A DNA stretch of 64,000 bases from Myxococcus virescens (GCF_900101905.1 NZ_FNAJ01000022.1:1-64000); one strand, 5' to 3'. Shown: positions 36,706 through 45,428, numbered from the stretch's first letter. The notes: a model not told the origin generated them from the letters alone. A program made the numbers and translations.

Positions 36706-37218
36706 GGCGAGGAATTAAGAACAGCCCCGCAGCCGACAATGGGCCGCAGAGCCTTGGTTGATGAATCTGAGCCGCCCAATCGAAAGACACACCACGCCCA
36801 GGAGGACGCCCATGCCACCTTGGGCACGGGTACCGTCACATCCGCCCGGCAACGCCCCTGAACATCCCGGGGCTCCCCCCTCGTGACCTCTTGAAATAGA
36901 AGAGCCAGCCTACGCTGACGTCACAGAGATGTTACGTGGGTTTCATTTTATCCGCAAGAGCGAGTTTTTCTGTTTCTTCATGAGGTCCCCGGAGAAGGTT
37001 CATCTGCCGCGACATTCTCTTTAACGCACGCCACTGACATCGCGGTGTCGGGCGCCGCCGCGAGCCAGCGCCGGCTCCGCGCTCCGAAGGCATCGCTTCC
37101 AGGGTGAAGCAGGGCATGCCCCTGGCAGGGCAATCACAGACATCCCGAACCCATCAAGACCGGCTCAAGCGCGTGTCAGTTCACGAAGACACGGAGCCGC
37201 GCACGGATACCTGGGGAC
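36706..37218. other. Intergenic region (513 bp), with an AT-richer patch
   Basis: Lies upstream of the radical SAM operon and downstream of the DTW gene, both leftward, so it should hold the operon's promoter. A patch at about 36935-36985 is AT-rich for this genome (for instance TTTCATTTTATCCGC and GAGTTTTTCTGTTTC). No credible gene, terminator or repeat was found. A 61-codon reverse frame here is Arg-rich and has no acceptable start signal. Confidence 0.4.
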
Positions 37219-37800
37219 TCAATACAAGGTCCCGCACTCGGCGATCCGCTGGACTCGGAGCGCGGCGAGCCGCGCCAGGGGCATGGCCACTTCGGCCCCT
37301 TCCAGCGCCGCCACCGCTCGAGCCACGGCATCCAGGGTGGACATCCCGGAGGGGTGCGAGGGTTCGCGGAGCCGGAGCAGTCCTGGCTCCGGTGGCGGCA
37401 GCGCCAGGCGAGGCAGCGTCCGGAGCGCGGCGACCCGTTGTGTCATCCGCCGCGCCTGGGACCAGCTCGCGTCCAGCACCACCAGCTGCCGCGGTGGCGG
37501 CGCATCAGGCCGGGGTGGCGGCCCATCGGGATAGAGCAGCCACGTCCCGGGCTCGGAGAGCAGCTCCAGCTCCGCGCTCCCGCTGAGGGAGCCGTGGATG
37601 AGGCGCTTCGAGTTCACCAACGCCAGCGCGGCCACGCCGCCGGTGTTGCTCTTCTTCGCGATCTCCATCACGTGCTGCAGGAGGAGGATTCGCGTCCGCG
37701 TGTGGACCTGGGGAATCTCGTCACACAGACACAGATGAAGCGCCAGGTTGCAGCGGGAACAACGCGGGCGAATGGCGAGACGGGAAGACACTGCCCTCAT
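37219..37800 (-). CDS. tapT: DTW-domain tRNA-uridine aminocarboxypropyltransferase
   Basis: 193 residues from the ATG at 37800 (weak upstream site; starts further upstream are in frame). A Zn-type Cys set is near the N-terminus (RPRCSRCNLALHLCLC). Then comes RILLLQHVMEIAKKSNTGGV and the hallmark block VVLDASWSQARRM, where DASW replaces the family name sequence DTW. The end has RLREPSHPSGMSTLDAVARA. Known members transfer the 3-amino-3-carboxypropyl group of SAM to uridine 47 of tRNA (acp3U). It is divergent from a hypothetical gene 68 bp away. Confidence 0.82.
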   Translation of the reverse strand: MRAVSSRLAIRPRCSRCNLALHLCLCDEIPQVHTRTRILLLQHVMEIAKKSNTGGVAALALVNSKRLIHGSLSGSAELELLSEPGTWLLYPDGPPPRPDAPPPRQLVVLDASWSQARRMTQRVAALRTLPRLALPPPEPGLLRLREPSHPSGMSTLDAVARAVAALEGAEVAMPLARLAALRVQRIAECGTLY

Positions 37801-37868
37801 CTTGGTCCGGCCGTTGGACGAACAGAAGCACTCGTTTCCCTCTGTCTCTCGTGCTGGGATGTTTCGCC

Positions 37869-38588
37869 ATGGGTGATTGGGCGGTGACGACGCACTGGGC
37901 CTGGACACGGCCGCGAATGCCTGAAGCCAGGGACTTTCCGAGCGACCGCTGGGCTGCCCGCCTTGGCCGGGTGGGTCCGGGGCTCTGGCAGTTGGAAACA
38001 CTCCAGAAATACGGCTACTACCGTGCCCCCGAAGGGACGGCCGCCGTGGGGGTCCAAGCTCCCGACGACTACCTGGTGGAATACGGAGGCGGCCCCTTCT
38101 CCGCGGCCTGGAACTATCTCGTCGCCACAGAGCCCTCCGGCGCAAGCCGCTTCGCGCGAGCCGCGGCGCTGCTGGGTGAAGACGCCTCCCTCCCGCACGC
38201 GGTTCAACACGCGGTGCTGTGTCTGCGCACCCCCATCCGCTTCGAGCGCCCTCTTGCCTCCTGGAGCCTGAGCGAGAGCCACCTGGACTCAGCCCCCGCC
38301 GCCCGCGTCGCCGAGGCGCTCATCGCCGGAGGCCCCCCGCCTCGCCGGGGGCGAATGGAGTGCGTGGTGGGACTCTTCACTTTCGAGTTCGGCTGGGTCC
38401 ACACAGGTCTCCTGACACTGTTCATCGACAAGTCGATGGCGCAAAGCGGGGCCGAACTCGAAATGACAGGCCGGTTCAACGCACTCGCCGAGACAAGGGA
38501 GGTCGGCCCGTTCGCGCACTCCCTGTACATGGAGCGGCCCACACCGGTACCGGCGCCCCTCGTCGCCTGGCCCTTCCCCTCGCGGTAA
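37869..38588 (+). CDS. Hypothetical protein
   Basis: 239 residues from the ATG at 37869, or a GTG at 37851. I do not recognise the family. The protein is soluble-looking, with neither signal peptide nor membrane helix. Trp and Tyr are frequent in the first half (VTTHWAWTRPRMPE, QKYGYYRAPEG, YLVEYGGGPFSAAWNYLVAT). The second half has a beta-type stretch (RMECVVGLFTFEFGWVHTGL, LTLFIDKS) and a final ERPTPVPAPLVAWPFPSR. Codon use matches its neighbours, so a real gene is likely. It stands between the DTW gene (divergent) and lspA (same strand, 98 bp). Confidence 0.6.
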   Translation: MGDWAVTTHWAWTRPRMPEARDFPSDRWAARLGRVGPGLWQLETLQKYGYYRAPEGTAAVGVQAPDDYLVEYGGGPFSAAWNYLVATEPSGASRFARAAALLGEDASLPHAVQHAVLCLRTPIRFERPLASWSLSESHLDSAPAARVAEALIAGGPPPRRGRMECVVGLFTFEFGWVHTGLLTLFIDKSMAQSGAELEMTGRFNALAETREVGPFAHSLYMERPTPVPAPLVAWPFPSR

Positions 38589-38686
38589 CTCGGTCTGCCA
38601 TTGGCCCTGCGAGCACGATGAGCATCCGCTCGCCGACACTCCCGGTGGTTGTCCGGCCACCTCATTTATAGGAGGCTGCGCCGCAA

Positions 38687-39214
38687 ATGACTCCGGAGCG
38701 TCGAAAGTACCTTGTCGTGGGTGGGCTGGCCACGCTGCTGCTCATCCTCGACCAATGGACGAAGGTCCTCGTCCGCGAGCACGTGAAGCCCCTGGGCTAC
38801 GCCGGTATGAGCGTCATCGGCGACGTCATCCGCTTCCAGTACGTGGAGAACACCGGCATCACCTTCGGCATGTTCCGGTCGCTGCCCTACGCCCAGCTCA
38901 TCCTCAGCGCGGTGGCCATCCCCGTCTTCCTGCTGGTCATCCACTTGGTCCGCCAGTCGCCCGCGGACCACTACAGGCTGCACGTCGCGCTCGGCCTCGT
39001 CGGCGCCGGCATTGGCAACCTGATTGACCGCGTCCGCCTGGGCAGCGTGACGGACTTCGTCGTCGCTGACTTCGGGTTCTGGCCGGTGAACCCCTGGTAT
39101 GCCTTCAACGTCGCGGACGCCGCGCTCGTCGTCGGCGCCATCTTGATGGCCTTCGACTCCCGTCGTCCGCAGCCGGCCCCTGTGCCCGCTCCTGCTCCGA
39201 GCCAGGGCGACTAG
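38687..39214 (+). CDS. lspA: Signal peptidase II (lipoprotein signal peptidase)
   Basis: 175 residues, with AGGAGG ten bases before the ATG. Four membrane helices are present. Conserved boxes: LILDQWTKVLVREHV, YVENTGITFGMFRSLP, GAGIGNLIDRVRLGSVTDFV (first catalytic Asp) and YAFNVADAALVVGAIL (second catalytic Asp). It cleaves the signal peptide of diacylglyceryl-modified prolipoproteins at the inner membrane, for which this window alone offers several substrates (the MopE-like protein, the RND adaptor, the 49.6-kb outer-membrane protein). Ends before a hairpin at 39275-39300. Confidence 0.95.
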   Translation: MTPERRKYLVVGGLATLLLILDQWTKVLVREHVKPLGYAGMSVIGDVIRFQYVENTGITFGMFRSLPYAQLILSAVAIPVFLLVIHLVRQSPADHYRLHVALGLVGAGIGNLIDRVRLGSVTDFVVADFGFWPVNPWYAFNVADAALVVGAILMAFDSRRPQPAPVPAPAPSQGD

Positions 39215-39274
39215 CCAGGGTGTGGGCGCGAGAGCGGGCCACCGCTCACGCGCCCCCTGGGCGTTGGAAGCCGT

Positions 39275-39300
39275 GCCCGCCGCCCTTCCATGCGGCGGGC
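39275..39300 (+). terminator. Hairpin after lspA
   Basis: GCCCGCCGC (39275-39283) pairs perfectly with GCGGCGGGC (39292-39300) around an 8-base loop, 60 bp past the lspA stop and before the next promoter region. No T-run follows. Confidence 0.45.
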
Positions 39301-39315
39301 GACCTGTACCGGTTT

Positions 39316-39344
39316 GGATCGCCCGCACCATGCGAGCGCGATCC
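39316..39344. promoter_or_regulatory. Inverted repeat, candidate enhancer for a sigma-54 activator
   Basis: GGATCGC (39316-39322) is repeated inverted as GCGATCC (39338-39344), spacer 15. It lies about 75 bp upstream of a -24/-12 promoter and is the kind of dyad that Fis-type activator domains bind. A sigma-54 activator gene lies in the same transcription unit, which makes self-regulation possible. Binding is inferred, not shown. Confidence 0.35.
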
Positions 39345-39404
39345 ACTCTGGAGCACTGGTGGGCGCGCCCAAAACACGCACCCCTGATTCCGCGCACTTG
39401 GAAA

Positions 39405-39420
39405 TGGCACACCCCATGCT
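39405..39420 (+). promoter_or_regulatory. Sigma-54 (-24/-12) promoter upstream of the MBL/activator genes
   Basis: TGGCACACCCCATGCT fits the sigma-54 consensus TGGCACR-N4-TTGCW: GG and GC are separated by exactly ten bases, and only the first T of TTGC is changed. The ATG of the MBL gene lies 60 bp downstream. Confidence 0.6.
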
Positions 39421-39479
39421 CTGAGGCTCCTGGCATGAGGGCGTCCCACGTGGAGGCCCCCCATTCAAGGAGGCTCACG

Positions 39480-40313
39480 ATGGAAGTCCGGTTTCATGGC
39501 GTTCGGGGGAGCATCGCGGTGTCGGGTTCGCGCATTGGTGGCAACACGGCCTGCGTGGAGGTGACCAGCCAGGGCCACCGCCTCATCCTGGATGCGGGGA
39601 CAGGCATCCGCGCGCTGGGCGAAATCATGATGCGCGAGGGCGCGCCCCAGAAGGCCACGCTCTTCTTCTCGCATCTGCATTGGGACCACGTGCAGGGCTT
39701 CCCCTTCTTCACGCCGGCCTGGCTGCCCACGTCCGAGCTGACGCTCTACGGCCCGGGCGCGAATGGGGCCCAGGCGCTCCAGTCCGAGTTGGCCGCGCAG
39801 ATGCAGCCGCCTCACTTCCCGGTGCCGCTGAGCACCATGCGCTCGCGGATGGACTTCCGCTCGGCGATGCATGCCCGGCCCGTGGAGGTGGGCCCCTTCC
39901 GCGTCACGCCCATCGACGTGCCGCACCCGCAGGGGTGCCTGGCGTACCGCGTGGAGGCGGATGGCCATTCGTTCGTCTACGCCACGGACGTGGAGGTGCG
40001 GGTGCAGGAGCTCGCGCCGGAGGTGGGCCGCCTCTTCGAGGGCGCGGACGTCCTGTGCCTGGACGCGCAGTACACGCCGGACGAATACGAGGGCCGCAAG
40101 GGCGTGGCGAAGAAGGGCTGGGGCCACTCCACCATGATGGACGCCGCGGGCGTGGCCGGGCTGGTGGGGGCGCGCCGGCTGTGCCTGTTCCACCATGACC
40201 CGGCGCACGGCGACGACATGCTCGAGGACATGGCGGAGCAGGCCCGCGCCCTCTTCCCCATCTGCGAGCCCGCACGCGAAGGCCAGCGGCTGGTGCTGGG
40301 CCGCGCGGCCTGA
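39480..40313 (+). CDS. MBL-fold metallo-hydrolase
   Basis: 277 residues from the ATG at 39480, supported by AAGGAGG six bases upstream; the longer frame to 39222 overlaps the promoter and is not used. The N-terminus EVRFHGVRGSIAVSGSRIGG, NTACVEV and LILDAGTGIRALGE mark the RNase Z/PhnP-like branch of the beta-lactamase fold. Metal-binding motifs: SHLHWDHVQGFPFFTPAW, DVLCLDAQYTPDEY, GWGHSTMMDAA and LFHHDPAHGDD. Likely a dinuclear-metal hydrolase of phosphodiesters or related bonds; the substrate is unknown. It starts after a sigma-54-type promoter, and a sigma-54 activator gene follows 13 bp downstream. Confidence 0.85.
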   Translation: MEVRFHGVRGSIAVSGSRIGGNTACVEVTSQGHRLILDAGTGIRALGEIMMREGAPQKATLFFSHLHWDHVQGFPFFTPAWLPTSELTLYGPGANGAQALQSELAAQMQPPHFPVPLSTMRSRMDFRSAMHARPVEVGPFRVTPIDVPHPQGCLAYRVEADGHSFVYATDVEVRVQELAPEVGRLFEGADVLCLDAQYTPDEYEGRKGVAKKGWGHSTMMDAAGVAGLVGARRLCLFHHDPAHGDDMLEDMAEQARALFPICEPAREGQRLVLGRAA

Positions 40314-40326
40314 GAGGGGCGGTTCC

Positions 40327-41916
40327 ATGCCCTCTGGATGTTATGGTGCGGCCTCCGCCTTCGTCCTGCCGCCGTTGCCCGCCATGCCCCAAGCCCCCTC
40401 GGACGTCTCCCAGGTCCTCCTCCCCTTCGGAGGGCTCGTCGGCAGGGAGGTGGACCTCGACGCGTTCCTCCAGACGCTGATGGACCGCATCGCCATCACC
40501 CTGCAAGCGGACCGCGGCACCCTCTGGCTGCTGGACCCGGCCCGCCGCGAGCTGTTCAGCCGCGCCGCGCACCTGCCCGAGGTGTCCCAGATTCGCGTCA
40601 AGCTGGGCCAGGGCGTCGCAGGCACCGTCGCCCAGGCGGGGCACGCCATCAACGTGCCGGACCCGCGCGGCGAGCAGCGCTTCTTCGCGGACATCGACCG
40701 GATGACGGGCTACCGCACCACCAGCCTGCTCGCCGTGCCACTGCGCGACGGGGACGGCGCCCTCTACGGCGTGCTCCAGGTCCTCAACCGCCGCGGCGCG
40801 GACCGCTTCACCGACGACGACACGCAGCGGCTCACCGCCATCGCCTCGCAGGTGAGCACCGCCCTCCAGAGCACCAGCCTCTACCAGGAGCTCCAGCGCG
40901 CGAAGGACCAGCCCCAGGTACCGGTGGGCTACTTCTTCAACCGCATCATCGGCGAGTCCCCGCAGCTCCAGGCCATCTACCGGCTGGTGCGCAAGGCCGC
41001 GCCCACCGACGCGACGGTGCTGCTGCGCGGCGAGAGTGGCAGCGGCAAGGAGCTGTTCGCCCGTGCTGTCCACGTGAATGGCCCTCGCAGGGACCAGCCC
41101 TTCATCAAGGTGGACTGCGCGGCGCTGCCCGCCACGCTCATCGAGAACGAGCTCTTCGGCCACGAACGCGGCGCCTTCACCGGCGCGGACCACCGCGTGC
41201 CCGGCAAGTTCGAGGCGGCCAGCGGCGGCACGGTGTTCATCGACGAGATTGGCGAGCTGCCCCTGCCGGTGCAGGGCAAGCTGCTGCGGGTCATCCAGGA
41301 TCGCGAGTTCGAGCGCGTGGGTGGCACCCAGGCCGTGAAGGTGGACGTGCGCATCGTCGCGGCCACCCACCGGGACTTGGCCCGCATGGTGGCCGAGGGC
41401 CGCTTCCGCGAGGACCTCTACTACCGCATCAAGGTGGTCGAGGTGGTGCTGCCGCCGCTGCGGGAGCGCGGCGCGGAGGACATCGAGCGGCTCGCCCGCC
41501 ACTTCGTCGCCGCCGTCGCCCGGAGGCACCGGCTGACGCCGCCCCGCCTCAGCGCCGCCGCGGTGGAGCGCCTCAAGCGCTACCGCTGGCCGGGAAACGT
41601 CCGGGAGCTGGAGAACTGCATCGAGAGCGCCGTGGTGCTCTGTGAAGGGGAGATTCTCGAAGAGCACCTGCCCCTGCCCGATGTGGACCGGAACGCCCTG
41701 CCGACTCCGGCTGCCGCTCAAGGTGTCAACGCGTCAGCCGCGCCCGCGCCCATGGATGCGCGCCTGCTGCCCCTGGCGGAGGTCGAACGCCGCCACATCC
41801 TGCGCGTGTTGGACGCCGTGAAGGGCAACCGCACCGCCGCGGCCCGCGTGCTGGAGATTGGCCGCAACACGCTCGCGCGGAAACTCAAGGAGTACGGACT
41901 GGGCGACGAGCCCTGA
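40327..41916 (+). CDS. Sigma-54-dependent activator with GAF sensor domain
   Basis: 529 residues from the ATG at 40327 (GAGAGG nearby); an ATG at 40384 gives 510. Domains: GAF about 35-190 (QADRGTLWLLDPARRELFSR, LGQGVAGTVAQAGHAINVPD, LLAVPLRDGDGALYGVLQVL); AAA+ about 205-445 with Walker A GESGSGKE, the sigma-54 contact loop GAFTGA, and RIVAATHRDL; Fis-type HTH at the end (NRTAAARVLEIGRNTLARKL). No receiver domain, so the GAF ligand probably controls it. The MBL gene precedes it in the same unit with a -24/-12 promoter, which suggests feedback between enzyme and regulator. Confidence 0.92.
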   Translation: MPSGCYGAASAFVLPPLPAMPQAPSDVSQVLLPFGGLVGREVDLDAFLQTLMDRIAITLQADRGTLWLLDPARRELFSRAAHLPEVSQIRVKLGQGVAGTVAQAGHAINVPDPRGEQRFFADIDRMTGYRTTSLLAVPLRDGDGALYGVLQVLNRRGADRFTDDDTQRLTAIASQVSTALQSTSLYQELQRAKDQPQVPVGYFFNRIIGESPQLQAIYRLVRKAAPTDATVLLRGESGSGKELFARAVHVNGPRRDQPFIKVDCAALPATLIENELFGHERGAFTGADHRVPGKFEAASGGTVFIDEIGELPLPVQGKLLRVIQDREFERVGGTQAVKVDVRIVAATHRDLARMVAEGRFREDLYYRIKVVEVVLPPLRERGAEDIERLARHFVAAVARRHRLTPPRLSAAAVERLKRYRWPGNVRELENCIESAVVLCEGEILEEHLPLPDVDRNALPTPAAAQGVNASAAPAPMDARLLPLAEVERRHILRVLDAVKGNRTAAARVLEIGRNTLARKLKEYGLGDEP

Positions 41917-42073
41917 CGCGCTGCGCGGGGGCGGCTTCCACCCCACCCTCCAGGGCATCTGTCCGCTGACCACCGGTCTTTTCCGGTATCCGCCTTGTTC
42001 CGAGCTGGGCAACGGCGTACGACGAAGAGACCTCCGGCCCACGTGCAGGAGGCTTCAGCCCAGGGGGACGCGC

Positions 42074-44440
42074 ATGAAAGTGGTCAACAAGCTGCTGGAG
42101 AAGCTTCCCGACGTCGTGGCGGGCAAGGTGCCCGACGTGAAGCTGCAGGACCAGGACATCAAGGTGCCGCTGGCCCAGGGGACCTTCACGGAAGAGAAAA
42201 TCCTTCCGCCCAAGCTGGCCATGCACGGCTTCACCCTCTCCTTCGAAGCCACCGGCGAAGCGTCCATCCGGAACTTCAACTCGCTGGGTGACGTGGACGA
42301 AAACGGCATCATCGGCGAGCCGAGCCCGGAGAGCGCCGAGCCAGGGCCCCGGCCCCAGCTGCTGCTGGGCAGTGACATCGGGTGGATGCGCTACCAGGTG
42401 TCCGCGCGCGTGAAGGCCGCTGTGAGCGCCAGCCTGTCCTTCCTCGCCTCCGAGAACCAGACGGAGCTGTCCGTCACGCTCAGCGACTACCGCGCGCATC
42501 CGCTGGGCCAGAACATGCGCGAGGCCGTGCGCTCCGACCTGTCCGAGCTGCGGCTGATGCAGGCCACCGACCTGGCCAAGCTGACCACGGGGGACGCGGT
42601 GGCGTGGCAGGTCCGCGGCGCGCTCCACACACGGCTGGAGCTCAACTGGGCGGACATCTTCCCCACCAACCTCAACCGGCTGGGCATCCTGCGCGGCAAC
42701 GAGCTGCTCGCGTTGAAGACCAGCGCCAAGGCGGGCCTGTCCGCCCGGGTGTCCCTCACCGACGACTACCAGCTCAGCTTCTCCCGTCCTCGTGCCGGCC
42801 GCATCCAGGTCGCCGTGCGCAAGGTGAAGTCCCATGAGCAGGCGCACTCCGCCGGTCTGGGCATCACCGTGGAGCTGCTGGACCCGGCGGCGGTGAAGGC
42901 CCAGCTGGGCCAGCTGCTGGAAGCGCTGCTGGGGCCCGTCCTTCGCGACCTCGTCAAGAAGGGCACCACCGCGGTGGAAATCATGGACGGCCTGGTGGAC
43001 AAGGCCAGCAAGGCGAAGCTGGACGACAACCAGAAGAAGGTGCTGGGACTGGTGCTGGAGCGCCTTGGCATCGACCCGCAGCTGGCGGACCCGGCCAACC
43101 TTCCGCAGGCCTGGGCCGACTTCAAGGCCCGCGTCGCGGAGGCGCTGGAGAACGCCGTCCGCACGCAGGTCGCCGAGGGCTTCGAGTACGAATACCTGCG
43201 CCTGTCGGAGACCTCCACGCTGCTGGAGGTCGTCGTGGAGGACGTCACCGCGATGCGCTTCCACGAGTCCCTGCTCAAGGGCAACCTGGTGGAGCTGCTG
43301 AAGTGGATGAAGAGCCTCCCCGCCCAGCAGAGCGAGTTCGAGCTGCGCAACTACCTCCACGCCACCACGCTCACGCGCCAGCAGGCCTACGGCTTCTCAC
43401 TGGGGGTTGGCTCGTTCGAGCTGCTCAAGGCGAAGAACGTCAGCAAGCAGTCCTGGGTGACGCAGGAGAACTTCCAGGGCGCCCGGCGCATGGCGTTCCT
43501 CGGACGCCGGGGCTACGAGGACAAGCTGCTGGGCACCCGCGGCCAGTGGGTGGTGGACCTGAAGGCGGACATGACGCGCTTCTCCCCCACCCCCGTGGCC
43601 TCCGACTTCGGCTACGGCCTGCACCTGATGCTGTGGGGACGGCAGAAGAAGCTGTCGCGCAAGGACCTGCAACAGGCGGTGGATGACGCCGTCGTCTGGG
43701 GCGTGCTGGACGCGAAGGACGCGGCCACCGTCATCAGCGCCATGCAGGAGGACATGGGCAAACACCCCATCGAAACGCGGCTCGAGCTGAAGATGGCGGA
43801 TGACTCGTTCCGCGCCCTGGTGCCCCGCCTCCAGACGCTGGAGCTGTCCCGCTTCTCACGCGCCCTGGCCCGCGCGCTGCCCTGGAGCGAGCAGCTTCCC
43901 CGCGCCTCCGCCGAGTTCCGGCGCGCGGTCTACGCCCCCATCTGGGAGGCCTACCTCCGCGAGGTGCAGGAGCAAGGCAGCCTCATGCTGAATGACTTGT
44001 CACCCAGCCGCGCCGCGCAGATCGCCAAGTGGTACTTCCAGAAGGACCCCACGGTGCGCGACCTGGGCAAGGACCTGCAGCTCATCGAAAGCGAGTGGCG
44101 CCCGGGTGGCGGCAACTTCAGCTTCGCGGAGGTCATCTCGAAGAACCCCAACACGCTCATGCGGTGCCGGAACTTCGTGAGCGGCATGGTGCGCCTGCGC
44201 CGCGCCATTGATGAACGCAAGGCCCCGGACGAGCTGCGCACCGTGTTCGGCGAGTTGGAGGGCATGTGGACCACCGGCTTCCACCTGCGCGCCGCGGGCT
44301 CCCTGCTCTCGGACCTGGCGCAGTCCACGCCGCTAGGCCTCGCGGGCGTGGAGCGGACCCTCACCGTGCGGGTGGCGGACAGCGAGGAACAGGTCGTGTT
44401 CTCCACCACGCGAGGCACCGGAAGCACCGGAGCCGCCTGA
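42074..44440 (+). CDS. Hypothetical 788-residue protein
   Basis: Starts at the ATG at 42074 behind AGGGGGA. I do not recognise it. No signal peptide or membrane segment is seen. The N-terminal 300 residues look beta-rich (DIKVPLAQGTFTEEKI, KLAMHGFTLSFEATGEASIR, VSASLSFLASENQTELSVTL). A helical part follows (AQLGQLLEALLGPVLRDLVK, DNQKKVLGLVLERLGIDPQL), then beta structure (YLRLSETSTLLEVVVEDVTA, YGFSLGVGSFELLKAKN) and a helical C-terminus (FSRALARALPWSEQLPRASA). It follows the activator gene by 157 bp on the same strand. Codon usage is typical of the genome. Ends in front of two tandem hairpins. Confidence 0.7.
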   Translation: MKVVNKLLEKLPDVVAGKVPDVKLQDQDIKVPLAQGTFTEEKILPPKLAMHGFTLSFEATGEASIRNFNSLGDVDENGIIGEPSPESAEPGPRPQLLLGSDIGWMRYQVSARVKAAVSASLSFLASENQTELSVTLSDYRAHPLGQNMREAVRSDLSELRLMQATDLAKLTTGDAVAWQVRGALHTRLELNWADIFPTNLNRLGILRGNELLALKTSAKAGLSARVSLTDDYQLSFSRPRAGRIQVAVRKVKSHEQAHSAGLGITVELLDPAAVKAQLGQLLEALLGPVLRDLVKKGTTAVEIMDGLVDKASKAKLDDNQKKVLGLVLERLGIDPQLADPANLPQAWADFKARVAEALENAVRTQVAEGFEYEYLRLSETSTLLEVVVEDVTAMRFHESLLKGNLVELLKWMKSLPAQQSEFELRNYLHATTLTRQQAYGFSLGVGSFELLKAKNVSKQSWVTQENFQGARRMAFLGRRGYEDKLLGTRGQWVVDLKADMTRFSPTPVASDFGYGLHLMLWGRQKKLSRKDLQQAVDDAVVWGVLDAKDAATVISAMQEDMGKHPIETRLELKMADDSFRALVPRLQTLELSRFSRALARALPWSEQLPRASAEFRRAVYAPIWEAYLREVQEQGSLMLNDLSPSRAAQIAKWYFQKDPTVRDLGKDLQLIESEWRPGGGNFSFAEVISKNPNTLMRCRNFVSGMVRLRRAIDERKAPDELRTVFGELEGMWTTGFHLRAAGSLLSDLAQSTPLGLAGVERTLTVRVADSEEQVVFSTTRGTGSTGAA

Positions 44441-44443
44441 GCG

Positions 44444-44478
44444 CGGCCCGAGCGGCCCGGGTGTCCGTGCTCGGGCCG
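44444..44478. terminator. Perfect 10-bp stem between convergent genes
   Basis: CGGCCCGAGC (44444-44453) pairs with GCTCGGGCCG (44469-44478), loop 15. It starts 3 bp after the 788-residue gene. GC-rich and without a T-run. Confidence 0.45.
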
Positions 44479-44505
44479 AGAGGCCTGGCGGCGCATCACG
44501 CTCCT

Positions 44506-44531
44506 GCGCGGCGGTACGGCCTCCGCCGCGC
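44506..44531. terminator. Second hairpin in the same gap
   Basis: GCGCGGCGG (44506-44514) pairs perfectly with CCGCCGCGC (44523-44531) around an 8-base loop, immediately before the stop of the leftward gene. With the first stem it gives tandem hairpins between convergent genes. Confidence 0.4.
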
Positions 44532-44534
44532 GTC

Positions 44535-45428
44535 TCACAGCACCCGCGACAGGACGACGGCTGCGGCCATGGACAACACCCCGGCCGCCGCGAAGTGCCG
44601 CCAGGCCTGGCGCGCCAGCGTCCCACGGGTGGCCGGCGCCTGGGGGCCCAGCACCAACATCGCGGGGCCTCCCTCCCGACCGACCAGGGCGTAGCTGCCC
44701 TCGACAGGGCCCCTCCGAAGCTCACCCACCACGAGGCAGGATTCGCCCACCGCGCCCACGCGCTCCCAGGACAGGGCCTCCGGATGCGCCGTCTGATACC
44801 AGGACACGGGCACCGCGCCTGGCAGGGCCTGGCACCGGCGGACCTCCACCGGGGCCATCAGCGACGCGGGCGAAAAGGACACCGAAGCACGGACGCGCTG
44901 GCCACGCAGCGCCAGCACGGGCGCATACGCGCGCTCATGGGACAACAGCGGCCCGCGCCGACCGTCCGCCGCCACCTCGCGCACCTCCGCGTCGAAGAAG
45001 ACACACGGCACGCCACCGGGCGACGTCAACGTCGACTCCGCGTCCAAGATGCCGTGGTAGACGCCCCAGCCCGGGGACGCACCAGCACGCAGGGCCGCCA
45101 CCGCTTCATCCAGCGGCACCGGCGCCGAACCCCGCAGCACGTTGGCCCGGGTCCGGGCCCAGGCGCCCCGCAGCGCCAGCCCCGCGGCCAGCACCAACAG
45201 GACAGAGCCCATGGCCTTCACGGCCGTCTCCGAGGCCAACACCGCCCCGGTTCCCTGGACGTACCGCAGCACGACGAGCGACACCCCCGCCAGCAGTCCG
45301 AACCACAACAGGGGCACGCGGTAGGGACGGGACGTCACGTCCTTGCGCCCGTAGGCGAAGGCCGCCACCAACAGTCCCAACAGGCACGCCGCGTAGACCG
45401 GCGCCAGTGCCATGCGCCACAGCTCCAT
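44535..45428 (-). CDS. Membrane protein resembling a GIDE (E3-ligase-like) domain protein
   Basis: 297 residues from the ATG at 45428; an ATG at 45452 is possible. Membrane segments: three in the first 90 residues (LAPVYAACLLGLLVAAFAYG, PLLWFGLLAGVSLVVLRYVQ, AMGSVLLVLAAGLALRGAWA) and one at the end (HFAAAGVLSMAAAVVLSRVL). The region between, LTSPGGVPCVFFDAEVREVA to VRASVSFSPASLM, has the pattern of the GIDE domain found in MUL1-like E3 ligases and in uncharacterised bacterial proteins (Ser-Pro, Gly, PCVFF, later basic beta-strands). No RING finger is present. This match is from memory of the pattern and uncertain. Downstream of a kinase gene by 104 bp. Confidence 0.5.
   Translation of the reverse strand: MELWRMALAPVYAACLLGLLVAAFAYGRKDVTSRPYRVPLLWFGLLAGVSLVVLRYVQGTGAVLASETAVKAMGSVLLVLAAGLALRGAWARTRANVLRGSAPVPLDEAVAALRAGASPGWGVYHGILDAESTLTSPGGVPCVFFDAEVREVAADGRRGPLLSHERAYAPVLALRGQRVRASVSFSPASLMAPVEVRRCQALPGAVPVSWYQTAHPEALSWERVGAVGESCLVVGELRRGPVEGSYALVGREGGPAMLVLGPQAPATRGTLARQAWRHFAAAGVLSMAAAVVLSRVL

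Noticed and set aside
36932..37117. Reverse 61-codon frame in the 513-bp gap
   Set aside because: Arg-rich, crosses the AT-rich patch, no convincing start site.
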